NCBI RefSeq assembly: GCF_001299635.1
Contig: NZ_JRHN01000039.1
Location: forward strand, 124,001 to 188,000
From: Clostridioides difficile
Lineage (GTDB): Bacteria; Bacillota; Clostridia; Peptostreptococcales; Peptostreptococcaceae
Length of the DNA stretch: 64,000 nt
Direction of reading: 5' to 3'
Each line of letters starts with the position of its first letter. Position 1 is the first letter of the stretch. Under the pieces are notes generated by a model, which did not search any database, was not told where the DNA came from, and saw only the letters and a list, made by a program, of their open reading frames with translations. The position numbers were made by a program, and so were the translations under genes. Of the stretch, positions 1 to 9,798 are shown one piece after another.

Positions 1-607
1 TTGCTTCTGATATATCATGAGTAATATACACAATAGTATTTTTTCTTTTTTCCCAAATATTTAAAATTTCATCTTGTAACAATTCTCTTGTAAATACATC
101 TAATGGACCAAATGGTTCATCCATAAAAATAACATCTGGATTTTGGGCTAAAGCACGCATTATAATCGCCCTTTTTCTCATACCTCCAGAAAGCTCATAT
201 GGATATTTTTCCTCAAAACCAGCTAAACCACTAGTTTGCATAAGCTCTTTTGCCAATTTTATTCTATGTTTTTTATCTTCTCCCCTTATCTCAAGACCAA
301 GAGCAATATTATCAACTATCTTCCTCCAAGGAAGTAAAGTATCCATCTGTGATATGTATCCTATTTTATGTCTTCCAAAATGCAATGGTTTTCCATCAAT
401 TAAGACTTCTCCTTTTGTAGGTTTTAACATACCACACATTATGTTTAAAAGTGTACTTTTTCCACATCCACTAGAACCAACAATAGCTAGAAATTCTCCT
501 TTTTTTACAGAAAGGTCTATATCATTAATAGCATGTATATGTTCTCCATTTTTAGATTGATAATAATGAGTAATATTTTTTAAAATTAATGTATTTGTAT
601 TTTCCAT
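1..607 (-). CDS. ABC transporter ATPase, SsuB/TauB type (3' end cut by window)
   Basis: I translated the minus strand by hand. About 202 residues are present and the reading frame runs off the left edge. It is the cytoplasmic ATPase of an ABC importer of the nitrate/sulfonate/taurine/thiamine-precursor group. Visible motifs in order are Walker A GSSGCGKST, Q-loop in GYISQMDTLLPW, signature LSGGMRKR, Walker B VIFMDEP, D-loop GPLDVFTR and H-loop YITHD. The phrase LLPWR after the Q-loop and the SGGMRKR signature are typical of the SsuB/TauB family. The start is ATG at 605-607, with AAGGGG eight bases upstream. The permease and binding protein are expected beyond the left edge. The substrate cannot be decided from this subunit. 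Confidence 0.9.
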   Translation of the reverse strand, partial: MENTNTLILKNITHYYQSKNGEHIHAINDIDLSVKKGEFLAIVGSSGCGKSTLLNIMCGMLKPTKGEVLIDGKPLHFGRHKIGYISQMDTLLPWRKIVDNIALGLEIRGEDKKHRIKLAKELMQTSGLAGFEEKYPYELSGGMRKRAIIMRALAQNPDVIFMDEPFGPLDVFTRELLQDEILNIWEKRKNTIVYITHDISEA

Positions 608-775
608 TTCAATACCCCTTATTTATATACTACAAATATAATACAATTTTCTATTTATTGTATTATACTTCGACTTTGAACAACATAAGTTTAATATTTT
701 TTCCATTCTTTGTCCAATAGCAAAAAACTATCCCCCATAGCCATATTATAGTATCCAACTATATCCATAAAAAAA

Positions 776-813
776 ACTACATTAAGTTTGTTATAATACA
801 AACTCAATGTAGT
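776..813 (-). terminator. Rho-independent terminator of the Mo/W oxidoreductase operon
   Basis: Two 16-base arms (776-791 and 798-813) pair with one A-C mismatch around a six-base loop. On the minus strand the hairpin is followed directly by a run of eight T. It lies about 50 bases past the stop of the ferredoxin subunit gene. Confidence 0.8.
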
Positions 814-862
814 CTTTCATAAAAAACATCTTACAACTAAGTGTAAGTCACTATTTTTTGAT

Positions 863-1285
863 TTATTTATTAAATTCTAATGCTCCTGTAGGACATACCA
901 TTACACAAGGTGAATCCATACCACATTCATATCTTTCAACACACCCATTACACTTATTTGCCTTGCCATCCTTGCTATAATTCAAAGCTCCATATTCACA
1001 AGCTTTCTCACAAAGTTTACATCCTATACAATTTTGATTATCCAATAAAACAAACCCATCATCTTTTTTAAAACAGCCTTTAGGGCATATATCCAAACAT
1101 TTTGGCTCATCACAATGGATACATGCTAACGAAAAATATTCTATATTTTCACCATCTTCCATTGTAAATACACGTCTAAAAAATTCGCCATTATCTATAT
1201 TATTATCATTTTGGTCTACACAAGCAAGTAAACATGCTCCACATGCTGTACATAATTCTTTATTAAATTTAAATAAACTTTTCAT
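863..1285 (-). CDS. Four-cluster ferredoxin subunit of a Mo/W oxidoreductase
   Basis: A 140-residue DmsB/HycB-type electron-transfer subunit. Cysteines fall in four groups: C12, C15, C18, C22; C55, C58, C63, C67; C86, C89, C92, C96; and C112, C115, C127, C131, with extra cysteines at 71 and 121. This fits four [4Fe-4S] clusters. There is no signal peptide or membrane segment, so it should be cytoplasmic. It starts 13 bases after the stop of the catalytic subunit gene and so forms a two-gene operon with it. It probably carries electrons between the molybdopterin site and a soluble partner such as ferredoxin. The direction of flow and the partner are unknown. Confidence 0.88.
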   Translation of the reverse strand: MKSLFKFNKELCTACGACLLACVDQNDNNIDNGEFFRRVFTMEDGENIEYFSLACIHCDEPKCLDICPKGCFKKDDGFVLLDNQNCIGCKLCEKACEYGALNYSKDGKANKCNGCVERYECGMDSPCVMVCPTGALEFNK

Positions 1286-1298
1286 TTTATCCCTCCAT

Positions 1299-3422
1299 CT
1301 ATCTATTCATCTTTTCAATCTTACACTTACAACTTCTATATGCAGGGAATCCACTATAAGGGTCAAAATTATCACAAATGATGCTATTTACATCAGCTTC
1401 TCTGTATCCATGATACATATGTATATTTCTGTATAAAACTCTGTCTGTAACATTAACTTTCACATTTAAACTTCCTATCTTAGTAGTTATTTTTATATAA
1501 TCTCCATTAATAACATCCAATTCTTTTGCATCTAAACTAGAAATATCACAACTAGCTTCATTTTTTAATAGCCTTGAAAGCTTTATGTCATGAAGTCTTG
1601 AATGTAATGCATTTGGAATTCTTGCTCCTGATGTCAATAGATGAGTATAATCACTATCTATATCATCATTAAATCCTCTATATGTTGGTAGTGCATCTAA
1701 CCCAAAATCTTTATATTTTTCAATAATTACAGATTTTAATTCAAACTTAGATGTGCTAGTATCATATCCATCTCTTGTGTATGAACCTACTATGTATGGT
1801 TTAAAGTCTTTACATTTTAATGGCAAATCACTTTCTTTAAGTTTATCTACATCCACACATGTATCTTTGAACATATGTCTTATACTTGCTTCATAACCTG
1901 CCTTTAATAAGTCATCATCTATATCCATAACATTTGCTAAATCTGAAAGTATTTCTACATCTGATTTTGAATCATATAATGTATCAATAACCTTTTTAGT
2001 ATATGTAATATATCCACCTGGATAACTCTTACATTCTTCTCTTTCAAAAGATGTACATGCAGGTAAAAGTATATCTGCATATTTTGATGCATCTGTCATA
2101 AATAAGTCTATATTTACAAAAAAATCTACAGTATCTAATGCTTTGAAAAGTCTGCCAGAATTAGGAAACATTCTAGCATTTATCCCATGGCAAAACAAAG
2201 CTTTTATTTCATATGGTGTTTTTTCTTCTATCTGCCTTGTTAAATCCATAGCCTGAAATTGAGTCACCATCTCATTCCATAGAGGAAACCTTTCTCCACC
2301 AATTCTTTCATTTATATTTTTAGGTAGAACCTCTTTTACAAAATCTTTCTCTAGTGCTTGAAATCCACCTAACTTACCAGCAAAGTAATCTTGTTTTGGT
2401 ATATTACCACCTACTCTGTCATAATTACCTGTTATAGCTGATAAAGACATCATTGCTCTATAGTTTTGAAATCCATTTTGATGATGAACTATTGGAGCTG
2501 CACTTTCATTTATACAAAACGGACCTTGAGACAACATATCTACTGCTTTTATTATATCATCCTTAGAAATACCTGTAATCTTACTTACAGTATCTAAATC
2601 AAATGATTTGACATATTCTTTATATTCGTTAAATCCATATACATGTTTTTCTATGTATTCTTTATCTATTAAATCTCTTTGTATAAATAGATTTGCCATA
2701 CCAAGAGCCAAGGCCCCATCAGTCCCAGGTTTAACTCTCAAATGAAGGTCTGCTATTTTTTGAGTTGTTGGTGTTATTCTAGGGTCTACAATTATAAACT
2801 TTATTCCTTTTTCTTTTAATTTTGTTAGATTTACACTATTTAAAAATTTAGAGTAGTATGGATTAAATCCCCACCCTAAGTAAGTCTTTGTATTTTCCAT
2901 ATCTTGCATTGTAAAGTTTCTCCCAGTCGCAACATTTCCAGCCATCTGTGCTGATGTTGAGCATGAGCTAGATTCTGTGCCATAATTAGGAGAACCAAAG
3001 GAAGATGCAAACCTTTGTAAAAACGGTCTATACCACTTTCCATAACCTGTAAAAAATGCTACATGCTTTGCTCCATATTCACTTTTTATTTTATCTAATT
3101 TCTCTCCTATTTCACTATAAGCCTCTTCCCATGATATTGACTTAAACTTACCTTCACCCCTTTTACCAATTCTCTTTAGTGGTGTCTTTATTCTATCTTC
3201 TCTATAGATATACTCTCTATTACAAAGACCTTTTGTACATAGCAATCCCTTATTCATTGGATGCTCTTTTGTACCTTCTATTTTGATTATTTTACCATCT
3301 TTAACATATGCATCAATTCCACAATGTATCCCTGGAGAACAAATATCGCACAAAGTTCTCTTTATTTCTATGCCAGTTTCTTCACATGGTATTTTAGCTT
3401 TAAGCAAATTACAACTATTCAT
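1299..3422 (-). CDS. Molybdopterin (Mo/W) oxidoreductase catalytic subunit
   Basis: A 707-residue member of the DMSO-reductase superfamily. The N-terminal Fe4S4 motif has C25, C28, C34 and C62, followed by the usual HPMNKGLLCTKG context. The middle holds bis-molybdopterin-binding segments (YLGWGFNP, FIIVDPR, VKPGTDGALALGMANL). The C-terminal dinucleotide-binding domain contains HSRLHDIK and SGFPAYRSCKCK. A cysteine near residue 154 in ESSSCSTSAQ is the likely metal ligand. There is no Tat signal, so it is predicted to be cytoplasmic, unlike most exported relatives. It is transcribed first, with its ferredoxin subunit following. Substrate unknown: formate, a sulfur compound or a hydratase-type reaction are all possible. 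The spacing C28-x5-C34 is longer than the three residues I expect. Confidence 0.85.
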   Translation of the reverse strand: MNSCNLLKAKIPCEETGIEIKRTLCDICSPGIHCGIDAYVKDGKIIKIEGTKEHPMNKGLLCTKGLCNREYIYREDRIKTPLKRIGKRGEGKFKSISWEEAYSEIGEKLDKIKSEYGAKHVAFFTGYGKWYRPFLQRFASSFGSPNYGTESSSCSTSAQMAGNVATGRNFTMQDMENTKTYLGWGFNPYYSKFLNSVNLTKLKEKGIKFIIVDPRITPTTQKIADLHLRVKPGTDGALALGMANLFIQRDLIDKEYIEKHVYGFNEYKEYVKSFDLDTVSKITGISKDDIIKAVDMLSQGPFCINESAAPIVHHQNGFQNYRAMMSLSAITGNYDRVGGNIPKQDYFAGKLGGFQALEKDFVKEVLPKNINERIGGERFPLWNEMVTQFQAMDLTRQIEEKTPYEIKALFCHGINARMFPNSGRLFKALDTVDFFVNIDLFMTDASKYADILLPACTSFEREECKSYPGGYITYTKKVIDTLYDSKSDVEILSDLANVMDIDDDLLKAGYEASIRHMFKDTCVDVDKLKESDLPLKCKDFKPYIVGSYTRDGYDTSTSKFELKSVIIEKYKDFGLDALPTYRGFNDDIDSDYTHLLTSGARIPNALHSRLHDIKLSRLLKNEASCDISSLDAKELDVINGDYIKITTKIGSLNVKVNVTDRVLYRNIHMYHGYREADVNSIICDNFDPYSGFPAYRSCKCKIEKMNR

Positions 3423-3743
3423 ATTGACACTCTCCTTTCCTAATAATAAATATAATTATTAAACTTATTATACATTCTTTTCATTCAAATATCATATTTT
3501 AAATCCTATATATTATAATATTTAAGAATATTTTAATAATAAAGCTTTATATTTCTAATATTTATTTAGATAATTATTTTTCATTCATAGTTTATAAGAT
3601 AATACGACAAAAATCTAATAGTAAATTGTTATTTGCATATATCTTATGATAGATAAAAGCTATTTATATATACTTTAATTTTAGCTATAGATTTAGAGTG
3701 TAAATTAAATGCATTTAGATTATAATATATACAGTGAGGTAAG
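3423..3743. other. Divergent intergenic region
   Basis: This 321-base AT-rich stretch separates the minus-strand oxidoreductase operon from the plus-strand helicase gene and must hold promoters for both. A TATAAT hexamer sits on the minus strand at 3472-3467, about 45 bases before the oxidoreductase start, but I see no good -35 partner. No gene or strong repeat is visible. Confidence 0.5.
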
Positions 3744-6700
3744 GTGAATAAAATGAAAATAGATATGATATATAAATTAATAAAAAGAAATACAGAGCCA
3801 TCAAGGTGGTCAAGAGGTGTAAAATACTACACTAATCAGTTGGTTGATTATATAGACATAGATATTGATGACCTACAGAATAATCTGCTGACATTTCGTG
3901 GTGGAGTCAATTCTGAAGATAATTATAGCTTTTATTTTAGCTCAATAACTATAGATATAAGACATTTTAAGATAATTGAAAATGATTGTGGTTGTGCTGA
4001 TTGTCAATCAAAGGGTGTAAATCAAAGAATTTTCATATGTAAACATATAGTTGCTATTGTTATAAAAAGTTTAAGACAAATAAAAAGTAAAAAAGATGTT
4101 CCTCCTATTTTAATAGACATATTAGGTAATGATAAGGATAAAAGTTCTAATACTAATTCTAAAACTAACTTAGACTTAAGTAAGCAACTGCTTTCTTTTT
4201 TAGATAATACTAAAAGAGAAAGAGTTAATTTAGATGTATTAATAAATATAGATTCAAATAAAGCAATTGCCGAATTTAAAATTGGAATTGACAAGATGTA
4301 TATTCTAAAAAATATTACTGAATTTGCATATTCAAAACTTAATGGATATGAGTTAGATTTTGGAAAAAAATTTACTTATAATCCTAGCATTCATTATTTT
4401 GCTGATGAAGATGAGAAATTAGTAGACATTATAGAAGAATATGGCACAAATCTTTCATACAATTTTTCTTCATCATATTCAAAGAAGTTTATGGAGATAA
4501 ATGCAAGCTCTTTAAAACAGTTTTTAAATGCTATTAAATACAAAGATTTTACACTTATTTTTTCTAAAAAAGAATACCACCCAAAAATATTAAATGATAC
4601 TTTGCCACTAAAGTTTAATTTTAAAAATATAGAAGATAAAATAGTCTTATCTTCTCAAGATTCGCTACCTGTTCCACTTACAAAAAAAAATGATGTACTT
4701 TTATATGATGATAATCTATACTTGTTATCACATAAAAAAGCTCATGATTATTCAAAAATCTATCAAGTATTATCAAAATCTAAAGAACTTAAATTTGACA
4801 AGGAAGATTCTAAAGATGTTTTAGGATTATTGGTACCTAGATTAAGGGCTATATCTCAAGAAGTTTATTTAGATGACAATATAACAAATAATATAACAAA
4901 AGATTTTAGAGCTGAATTCTACTTTGATATGATTGATGGAAACATATGTTGTGATATAAAGTATATATATGACAATGAAGAGAAAAAATTTATACTTCCT
5001 AATACACAAAAAGAAGCTAAAATTGAGAATAAAATAACTTCTTCACAATTTATAAAGGAAAATAACAGTTATGTATTTAAAGGAAGCGATTATGACCTAT
5101 TTACATTTTTAGATTCACAATTAGAATCTTTAAAAGAATTTGGAGATATATATTATTCTGAGAAGTTTAAATTGAAAAAGATATACAATTCTTCATCAAT
5201 TCAAGCTTCAATCAATCAAACTAATCAAAATTATCTAGAATTTAATTTTAATATATCTGATATAAATCCAAAAGAGTACAAGTCTATTCTGAAAGCTTTT
5301 CAAGAAAAACGTACTTTTTATAAGCTTAAAGATGGAAACTTTATAGATTTATCAGAAAGAGAGACACAAGACTTTTTTGAATTAGTTGAAAATCTAGATA
5401 TAATAGATAAATCAAAAAACAACAAAATTCATAATAATAAAGCTCTATATATAAATGACATGATAAAAGGTAAAAACTTAAAGTTTATAGATGGCAAAAA
5501 AGAATTGGATAGTATTTGTGAAAAATTCAAAAACTTTGATAGTATAAATTTGGAAATTCCAAACAACTTAAAAGCAAATCTTCGCGACTACCAAGTAAAT
5601 GGTTTTAATTGGTTTAAAGTTTTAGATTATTATAAATTTGGTGGTATATTAGCTGATGAAATGGGTCTTGGTAAAACAATACAGACTATTGCATTTTTAT
5701 TATCATTATCTAATAAAAAAAGTCTTATCGTTACACCCACATCGCTTATTTATAATTGGAAAAATGAATTTGAAAAATTTGCTCCAGATATAAAAGTTTT
5801 ATTGATACATGGAAGTAAGAGAGATAGAGAAAAATGTTTTATGGAGTTACAAAATTTTGACATAATACTTACAACGTATGGAACCCTTAGAAATGATTTA
5901 GAAAAATATAGTGAAATAAAATTTGATTATTGTATCATAGATGAGGCTCAAAATATCAAAAATCCTGTAGCTTTGGTGACTGAATCTGTAAAAAATATAA
6001 ATGCAGAAAATAAATTTGCACTTACTGGTACTCCTATGGAAAATAATCTTCTAGAATTGTGGTCTATATTTGACTTTATAATGCCTGGTTATTTATATAG
6101 TAAAACAAAATTCCAAGAGTTGTTCATAAATAAAGAAGATAATGTTAAAAATTTAAAAAAACTTATAAAACCTTTTATTCTTAGAAGAAGTAAAAAACAA
6201 GTTATGAAAGAGCTTCCAGATAAAATTGAGAAAAACTTTTTTGTCGAGTTAAATAAGGAACAGAGAAAGATATATAGTGTATATGCAAAAGATATACAAG
6301 ACAAAATAAAAGATAAAAATCTAAAGAAAGATAAAATAGTTATTTTTTCTTACTTAACAAAGTTAAGACAACTTTGTTTAGACCCAAGTATAGTAGTAAA
6401 AGATTATGGTAAAAAAAGTTCAAAGATTGAAACATGTTTAGAAATACTTAGGGACAGTATAAATGAAAACCACAAGATATTACTATTTTCACAATTTACC
6501 TCTGTACTTAAAAACATAAGTAAAGAACTTGATAAGTACAAAATTGAATACCATTATATAGATGGTAAAACTAATGCTAAAGAAAGACTTGAGCTTGTAG
6601 ATGAGTTTAATAATAGTATGGATAAAAAAGTTTTTTTGATATCTCTAAAAGCAGGTGGAACTGGTCTTAACCTTACATCTGCTGATATGGTAATTCACTT

Positions 6701-6938
6701 CGACCCATGGTGGAATCCATCAGTGGAAAATCAGGCTAGTGATAGGGCTCATAGATTTGGTCAGAAAAATTCAGTACAAGTTATAAAATTGATTGCTAAA
6801 GGAACTATAGAAGAAAAAATAATAAAATTACAAGAAAGTAAAAAAGAACTTATAAACCAATTTATAAATGGAGAATTATCCAATGAAGGTGTCTTGAAAA
6901 GCTTGTCTGATGATGAGATAATAGATTTATTTAATTAA
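3744..6938 (+). CDS. SWIM zinc-finger SNF2-family helicase
   Basis: A 1064-residue SNF2 ATPase of the clostridial type. Near residues 79-105 is a SWIM finger (CGCADC ... CKH). A long middle region, roughly residues 120-600, resembles the SNF2-associated domain. The motor domain follows: LRDYQVNGFNW, Walker A DEMGLGKT near 637, DEAQ near 732, LTGTPMEN, FSQFTSVL, and RAHRFGQ near 1001. The protein presumably translocates on double-stranded DNA, but its target and cellular role are not known. Two starts nine bases apart are possible, GTG at 3744 and ATG at 3753; the GAGG at 3735 favours the first and AAGG at 3741 the second. No methylase or nuclease neighbour suggests a restriction or phage-defence cassette; it stands alone between two hairpins. 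Confidence 0.9.
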   Translation: MNKMKIDMIYKLIKRNTEPSRWSRGVKYYTNQLVDYIDIDIDDLQNNLLTFRGGVNSEDNYSFYFSSITIDIRHFKIIENDCGCADCQSKGVNQRIFICKHIVAIVIKSLRQIKSKKDVPPILIDILGNDKDKSSNTNSKTNLDLSKQLLSFLDNTKRERVNLDVLINIDSNKAIAEFKIGIDKMYILKNITEFAYSKLNGYELDFGKKFTYNPSIHYFADEDEKLVDIIEEYGTNLSYNFSSSYSKKFMEINASSLKQFLNAIKYKDFTLIFSKKEYHPKILNDTLPLKFNFKNIEDKIVLSSQDSLPVPLTKKNDVLLYDDNLYLLSHKKAHDYSKIYQVLSKSKELKFDKEDSKDVLGLLVPRLRAISQEVYLDDNITNNITKDFRAEFYFDMIDGNICCDIKYIYDNEEKKFILPNTQKEAKIENKITSSQFIKENNSYVFKGSDYDLFTFLDSQLESLKEFGDIYYSEKFKLKKIYNSSSIQASINQTNQNYLEFNFNISDINPKEYKSILKAFQEKRTFYKLKDGNFIDLSERETQDFFELVENLDIIDKSKNNKIHNNKALYINDMIKGKNLKFIDGKKELDSICEKFKNFDSINLEIPNNLKANLRDYQVNGFNWFKVLDYYKFGGILADEMGLGKTIQTIAFLLSLSNKKSLIVTPTSLIYNWKNEFEKFAPDIKVLLIHGSKRDREKCFMELQNFDIILTTYGTLRNDLEKYSEIKFDYCIIDEAQNIKNPVALVTESVKNINAENKFALTGTPMENNLLELWSIFDFIMPGYLYSKTKFQELFINKEDNVKNLKKLIKPFILRRSKKQVMKELPDKIEKNFFVELNKEQRKIYSVYAKDIQDKIKDKNLKKDKIVIFSYLTKLRQLCLDPSIVVKDYGKKSSKIETCLEILRDSINENHKILLFSQFTSVLKNISKELDKYKIEYHYIDGKTNAKERLELVDEFNNSMDKKVFLISLKAGGTGLNLTSADMVIHFDPWWNPSVENQASDRAHRFGQKNSVQVIKLIAKGTIEEKIIKLQESKKELINQFINGELSNEGVLKSLSDDEIIDLFN

Positions 6939-6953
6939 AGTATTTAACCTTAC

Positions 6954-6997
6954 AGCTTAACTATATAAATTTATTCTAAAATTTATATAGTTAAGCT
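6954..6997. terminator. Bidirectional terminator hairpin
   Basis: A perfect 19-bp stem (6954-6972 with 6979-6997) and a six-base loop lie between the convergent helicase and hydrolase genes. The flanks are only moderately T-rich, but position and stem length support termination from both sides. Confidence 0.75.
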
Positions 6998-7042
6998 ACA
7001 TTTTATGTAAATACTAAAACTTTAAATAATCATATTACTAAA

Positions 7043-7807
7043 TTATTCTTTTAAAAATTCCTTTGCTACATTTGAAAAATTCAATCCATTTGATAAAATG
7101 GCTGGATGACCACCTTCATCAAACAAGTACATTTTACAATTATTAATTTTTTCAATAAGTGCTGAAAAAGTATTTTCAAAAAAATCAGGAGATACTAAAG
7201 ATACAAACTCATCTTCTTTACTTCCTGTTAAAAGTACATCTGGTTGCATAGTTTCTAGAGGTTTATGAAAAAATTTACCTATAGTTTTATAGTGTTCAAA
7301 AATAGCTTCTGTATCATTATCTACAACTTTTTCCCAGTTGTCTCCTTGATTATAAATATAAAAAGCTTTTGCCCCAGCATCCTTTTTTGATTCTTCACGC
7401 TCTATCTTCACATTTTTTACAAATGACTCTAAAGGAACTTCTCCCTCAAAACTGTCTGCTATTACTTTATTAACTAAGTCAGGTCTTTCAAGGGCAACAT
7501 TTAATGCTACAAGAGCCCCTCCACTACTTCCAATTATATTTACCTTTTTATAATTCATTTTTTCTAAAAAGCATATAACCTGCATAGCCTCATCAAACCA
7601 TAAATCTACAGAGAATTTATCCACCATTTCAGATTCACCATGACCTACAAAATCTATTAATATTACCTTATATTCATCTTTGTAAAAATCAACTACTTCA
7701 TTAAACATCTTAGAAGAAGCAGTATTACCATGTAAAAAAAGTAATGGTATACCCTCTCCTATCTCGTTATAGTAACATTTCTTGTCATTATAAGTGAAAT
7801 ATGCCAT
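7043..7807 (-). CDS. Alpha/beta-hydrolase
   Basis: A 254-residue cytoplasmic alpha/beta-hydrolase-fold protein. The oxyanion-loop motif LHGNTASSKMF is near residue 25, the nucleophile elbow GSSGGA near residue 95, an acidic residue in LLTGSKEDEF, and the catalytic histidine in DEGGHPAIL near residue 236. The cap region is small. Start ATG is preceded by GGAGGGA at good spacing. The family includes esterases, peroxidases and C-C hydrolases, and the natural substrate cannot be read from sequence. It stands alone, converging with the SNF2 gene and about 170 bases downstream of the RNA helicase gene on the same strand. Confidence 0.82.
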   Translation of the reverse strand: MAYFTYNDKKCYYNEIGEGIPLLFLHGNTASSKMFNEVVDFYKDEYKVILIDFVGHGESEMVDKFSVDLWFDEAMQVICFLEKMNYKKVNIIGSSGGALVALNVALERPDLVNKVIADSFEGEVPLESFVKNVKIEREESKKDAGAKAFYIYNQGDNWEKVVDNDTEAIFEHYKTIGKFFHKPLETMQPDVLLTGSKEDEFVSLVSPDFFENTFSALIEKINNCKMYLFDEGGHPAILSNGLNFSNVAKEFLKE

Positions 7808-7980
7808 ACATTCCCTCCTCTAATATCTTTATAAATATATGTTTATAACTTATATCCATAGTGACTATTATTATAAACACTTAAGACCATTATAACTTAC
7901 TTTTTAAAGTTTCGTAACTCAATAATTTTTTGAAAATATAAAATTATTTTATTAAACTTAATTCACACTCTTAACTTCAA

Positions 7981-9474
7981 CTATCTCATATCTCTCTTTA
8001 CCTTAACCATCTTTTTCTTTATAGGTATTTCCTTATATTTTTTTGATATTAAGTCTCCTTTATAATTCAATATATCTACATATGAACACAAATCTTGAAC
8101 TTCTATTACACCTATATCATCATTAGCAATTTCTTTTAGGTTACTGAATGCCCCAACTATATCTAAAACTCTTATTTTCTTTTTTTTACCAGCATTTAAA
8201 TATAATCTTACCACTTCATCTTCTGAATTTAGTTTTGTATCTTTGCCCTTTTGATAACTTTTACTGACTTTTTTTCTTTTTAATACTTCTTTTAAAAGTT
8301 CTTTTGAATATTCATCAAACAATCTTTTCCCTGATATAACTTTACTTTTCTCTATTTCAGGTATTTCATATATTTTATATCCTATATATTCTTCTATGCC
8401 TTCTATATATTTTTCATCCAACATATCCACTATAGTAATAGCTTTTCCACTACTTCCTTTTCTTCCAGTTCTTCCTATTCTGTGTATGTAGTTTTCCTTA
8501 TCATAAGGTACATCATAGTTTACAACTAAAGAAATATCATCGATATGTATTCCTCTAGATGCTACATCACTACTAACTAACACATTGAACTTTAGGTCTT
8601 TAAAATCTTTAATTACAAATATTCTTTTTTCTTGTGATAAATCAGCGTGTAACTGCCTTACCAAAAAACCATCTTTACTCATCTTATTATATAGTCTAGA
8701 TACTTTTTCTCTAGTATTACAAAAAATTATTATACTCTTCGGATTTTCACTGTATATTAAATTTTTTAAAATTATATACTTATCTTGTTCATTTACTTTT
8801 ATTATTCTATCATCTATTTGTTTTACTTTCTCATTATTCTTATCTTCATTTTCACCTACATTTATAATGCCATAGTTTGGCATATATTTTTCACATATAT
8901 ATTTTATTTCTTCACTCATTGTAGCTGAAAATAGTCCTATTGTTTTCTCTTTAGGTAAACTTGATAATATTTTTTCCATTTGCTCAACAAAACCTTTATT
9001 AAACATTTTATCAGCTTCATCTATTACTAAATACTTTATATTTTCCAACTTAATAGTACCTTTATTTATATGGTCAATTATTCTGCCTGGAGTAGCTACA
9101 ACAACATGAACTCTTTGCTTTAATTCTGATATTTGTTCTTTTATAGGTTGCTTACCAAAGATAGCACTACATCTAACTTTCTTTAATCTCCCTATTCCTG
9201 ATATCTCCTCTTTCACCTGTAAAGCTAATTCTCTTGTTGGAACAACTATAAGTGCTTGAATATTATTGTACTCTACATCTATATTCTCACATACAGGTAT
9301 CGCAAAACTTGCTGTTTTTCCACTTCCTGTTTTTGATTTCACTGCTATGTTTTGACCATTTAACAGTTTTGGAATAACCTCTATTTGTACTCTAGAAGGT
9401 ATATTATATTCTAAATTTTTCAATGACTTAAGTATCTTTTCGTTTAATTTAAATTTTTCGAATGTATATTTCAT
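7981..9474 (-). CDS. DEAD-box RNA helicase, DbpA/YxiN-like
   Basis: A 497-residue ATP-dependent RNA helicase. The two RecA-like domains show the Q motif region (YNIPSRVQ), Walker A SKTGSGKT, PTRELA, TPGR, DEAD, SAT, ARG-type motif ASRGIHI and HRIGRTGR. After about residue 400 comes a basic linker and then a compact domain containing VLDIVGAFSNLKEI and DDIGVIEVQD. This is the layout of the DbpA RNA-binding domain, which in characterised relatives targets hairpin 92 of 23S rRNA. A role in large ribosomal subunit assembly is therefore likely. Start ATG has AAGGTGG seven bases upstream. The linker between motor and RNA-binding domain is rich in lysine and serine. Confidence 0.88.
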   Translation of the reverse strand: MKYTFEKFKLNEKILKSLKNLEYNIPSRVQIEVIPKLLNGQNIAVKSKTGSGKTASFAIPVCENIDVEYNNIQALIVVPTRELALQVKEEISGIGRLKKVRCSAIFGKQPIKEQISELKQRVHVVVATPGRIIDHINKGTIKLENIKYLVIDEADKMFNKGFVEQMEKILSSLPKEKTIGLFSATMSEEIKYICEKYMPNYGIINVGENEDKNNEKVKQIDDRIIKVNEQDKYIILKNLIYSENPKSIIIFCNTREKVSRLYNKMSKDGFLVRQLHADLSQEKRIFVIKDFKDLKFNVLVSSDVASRGIHIDDISLVVNYDVPYDKENYIHRIGRTGRKGSSGKAITIVDMLDEKYIEGIEEYIGYKIYEIPEIEKSKVISGKRLFDEYSKELLKEVLKRKKVSKSYQKGKDTKLNSEDEVVRLYLNAGKKKKIRVLDIVGAFSNLKEIANDDIGVIEVQDLCSYVDILNYKGDLISKKYKEIPIKKKMVKVKRDMR

Positions 9475-9798
9475 ATATTACCACCTTATTATATTTATCT
9501 TATCTCTTATATTTTTCTACATTATCTTATTATAATACAAGGTTGTAACATTTTTATATTATTTATTATACTTAAATAATATCTATATTATATAAAGTTA
9601 CAGTTTAGTTCTAAATAAATTATAGATTTATATTTAAATACCCCTTGAATATATTGATAAATCAATACTTTCAAGGGGTATTTCTTGTGGATAACTAAAC
9701 TAATGTATCTTTTACAGGTTTAAATTATACCAATATATTGTGTTTTAGTTTGTATCTAAAATTAAAAGGTATTAATCAACACCTAAGTCACCATAATC
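9475..9798. other. Intergenic region with promoter and terminator
   Basis: These 324 bases contain the upstream region of the RNA helicase gene and the terminator hairpin at 9636-9683 belonging to the amidase gene. Nothing else is recognisable, and no conserved ORF is present. Confidence 0.5.
9636..9683 (-). terminator. Terminator hairpin downstream of amidase gene
   Basis: Outer arms 9636-9649 and 9670-9683 form 14 perfect pairs (core CCCCTTGAA with TTCAAGGGG). Inside, TATTGAT (9652-9658) pairs with ATCAATA (9661-9667). This is the strongest G+C-containing hairpin in the gap and ends in TTT on both strands. Confidence 0.7.

Noticed and set aside
354-560. Short plus-strand frame near the left edge
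   Set aside because: It is antisense to the ABC ATPase gene, whose Walker A, signature and Walker B motifs are explicit on the other strand.
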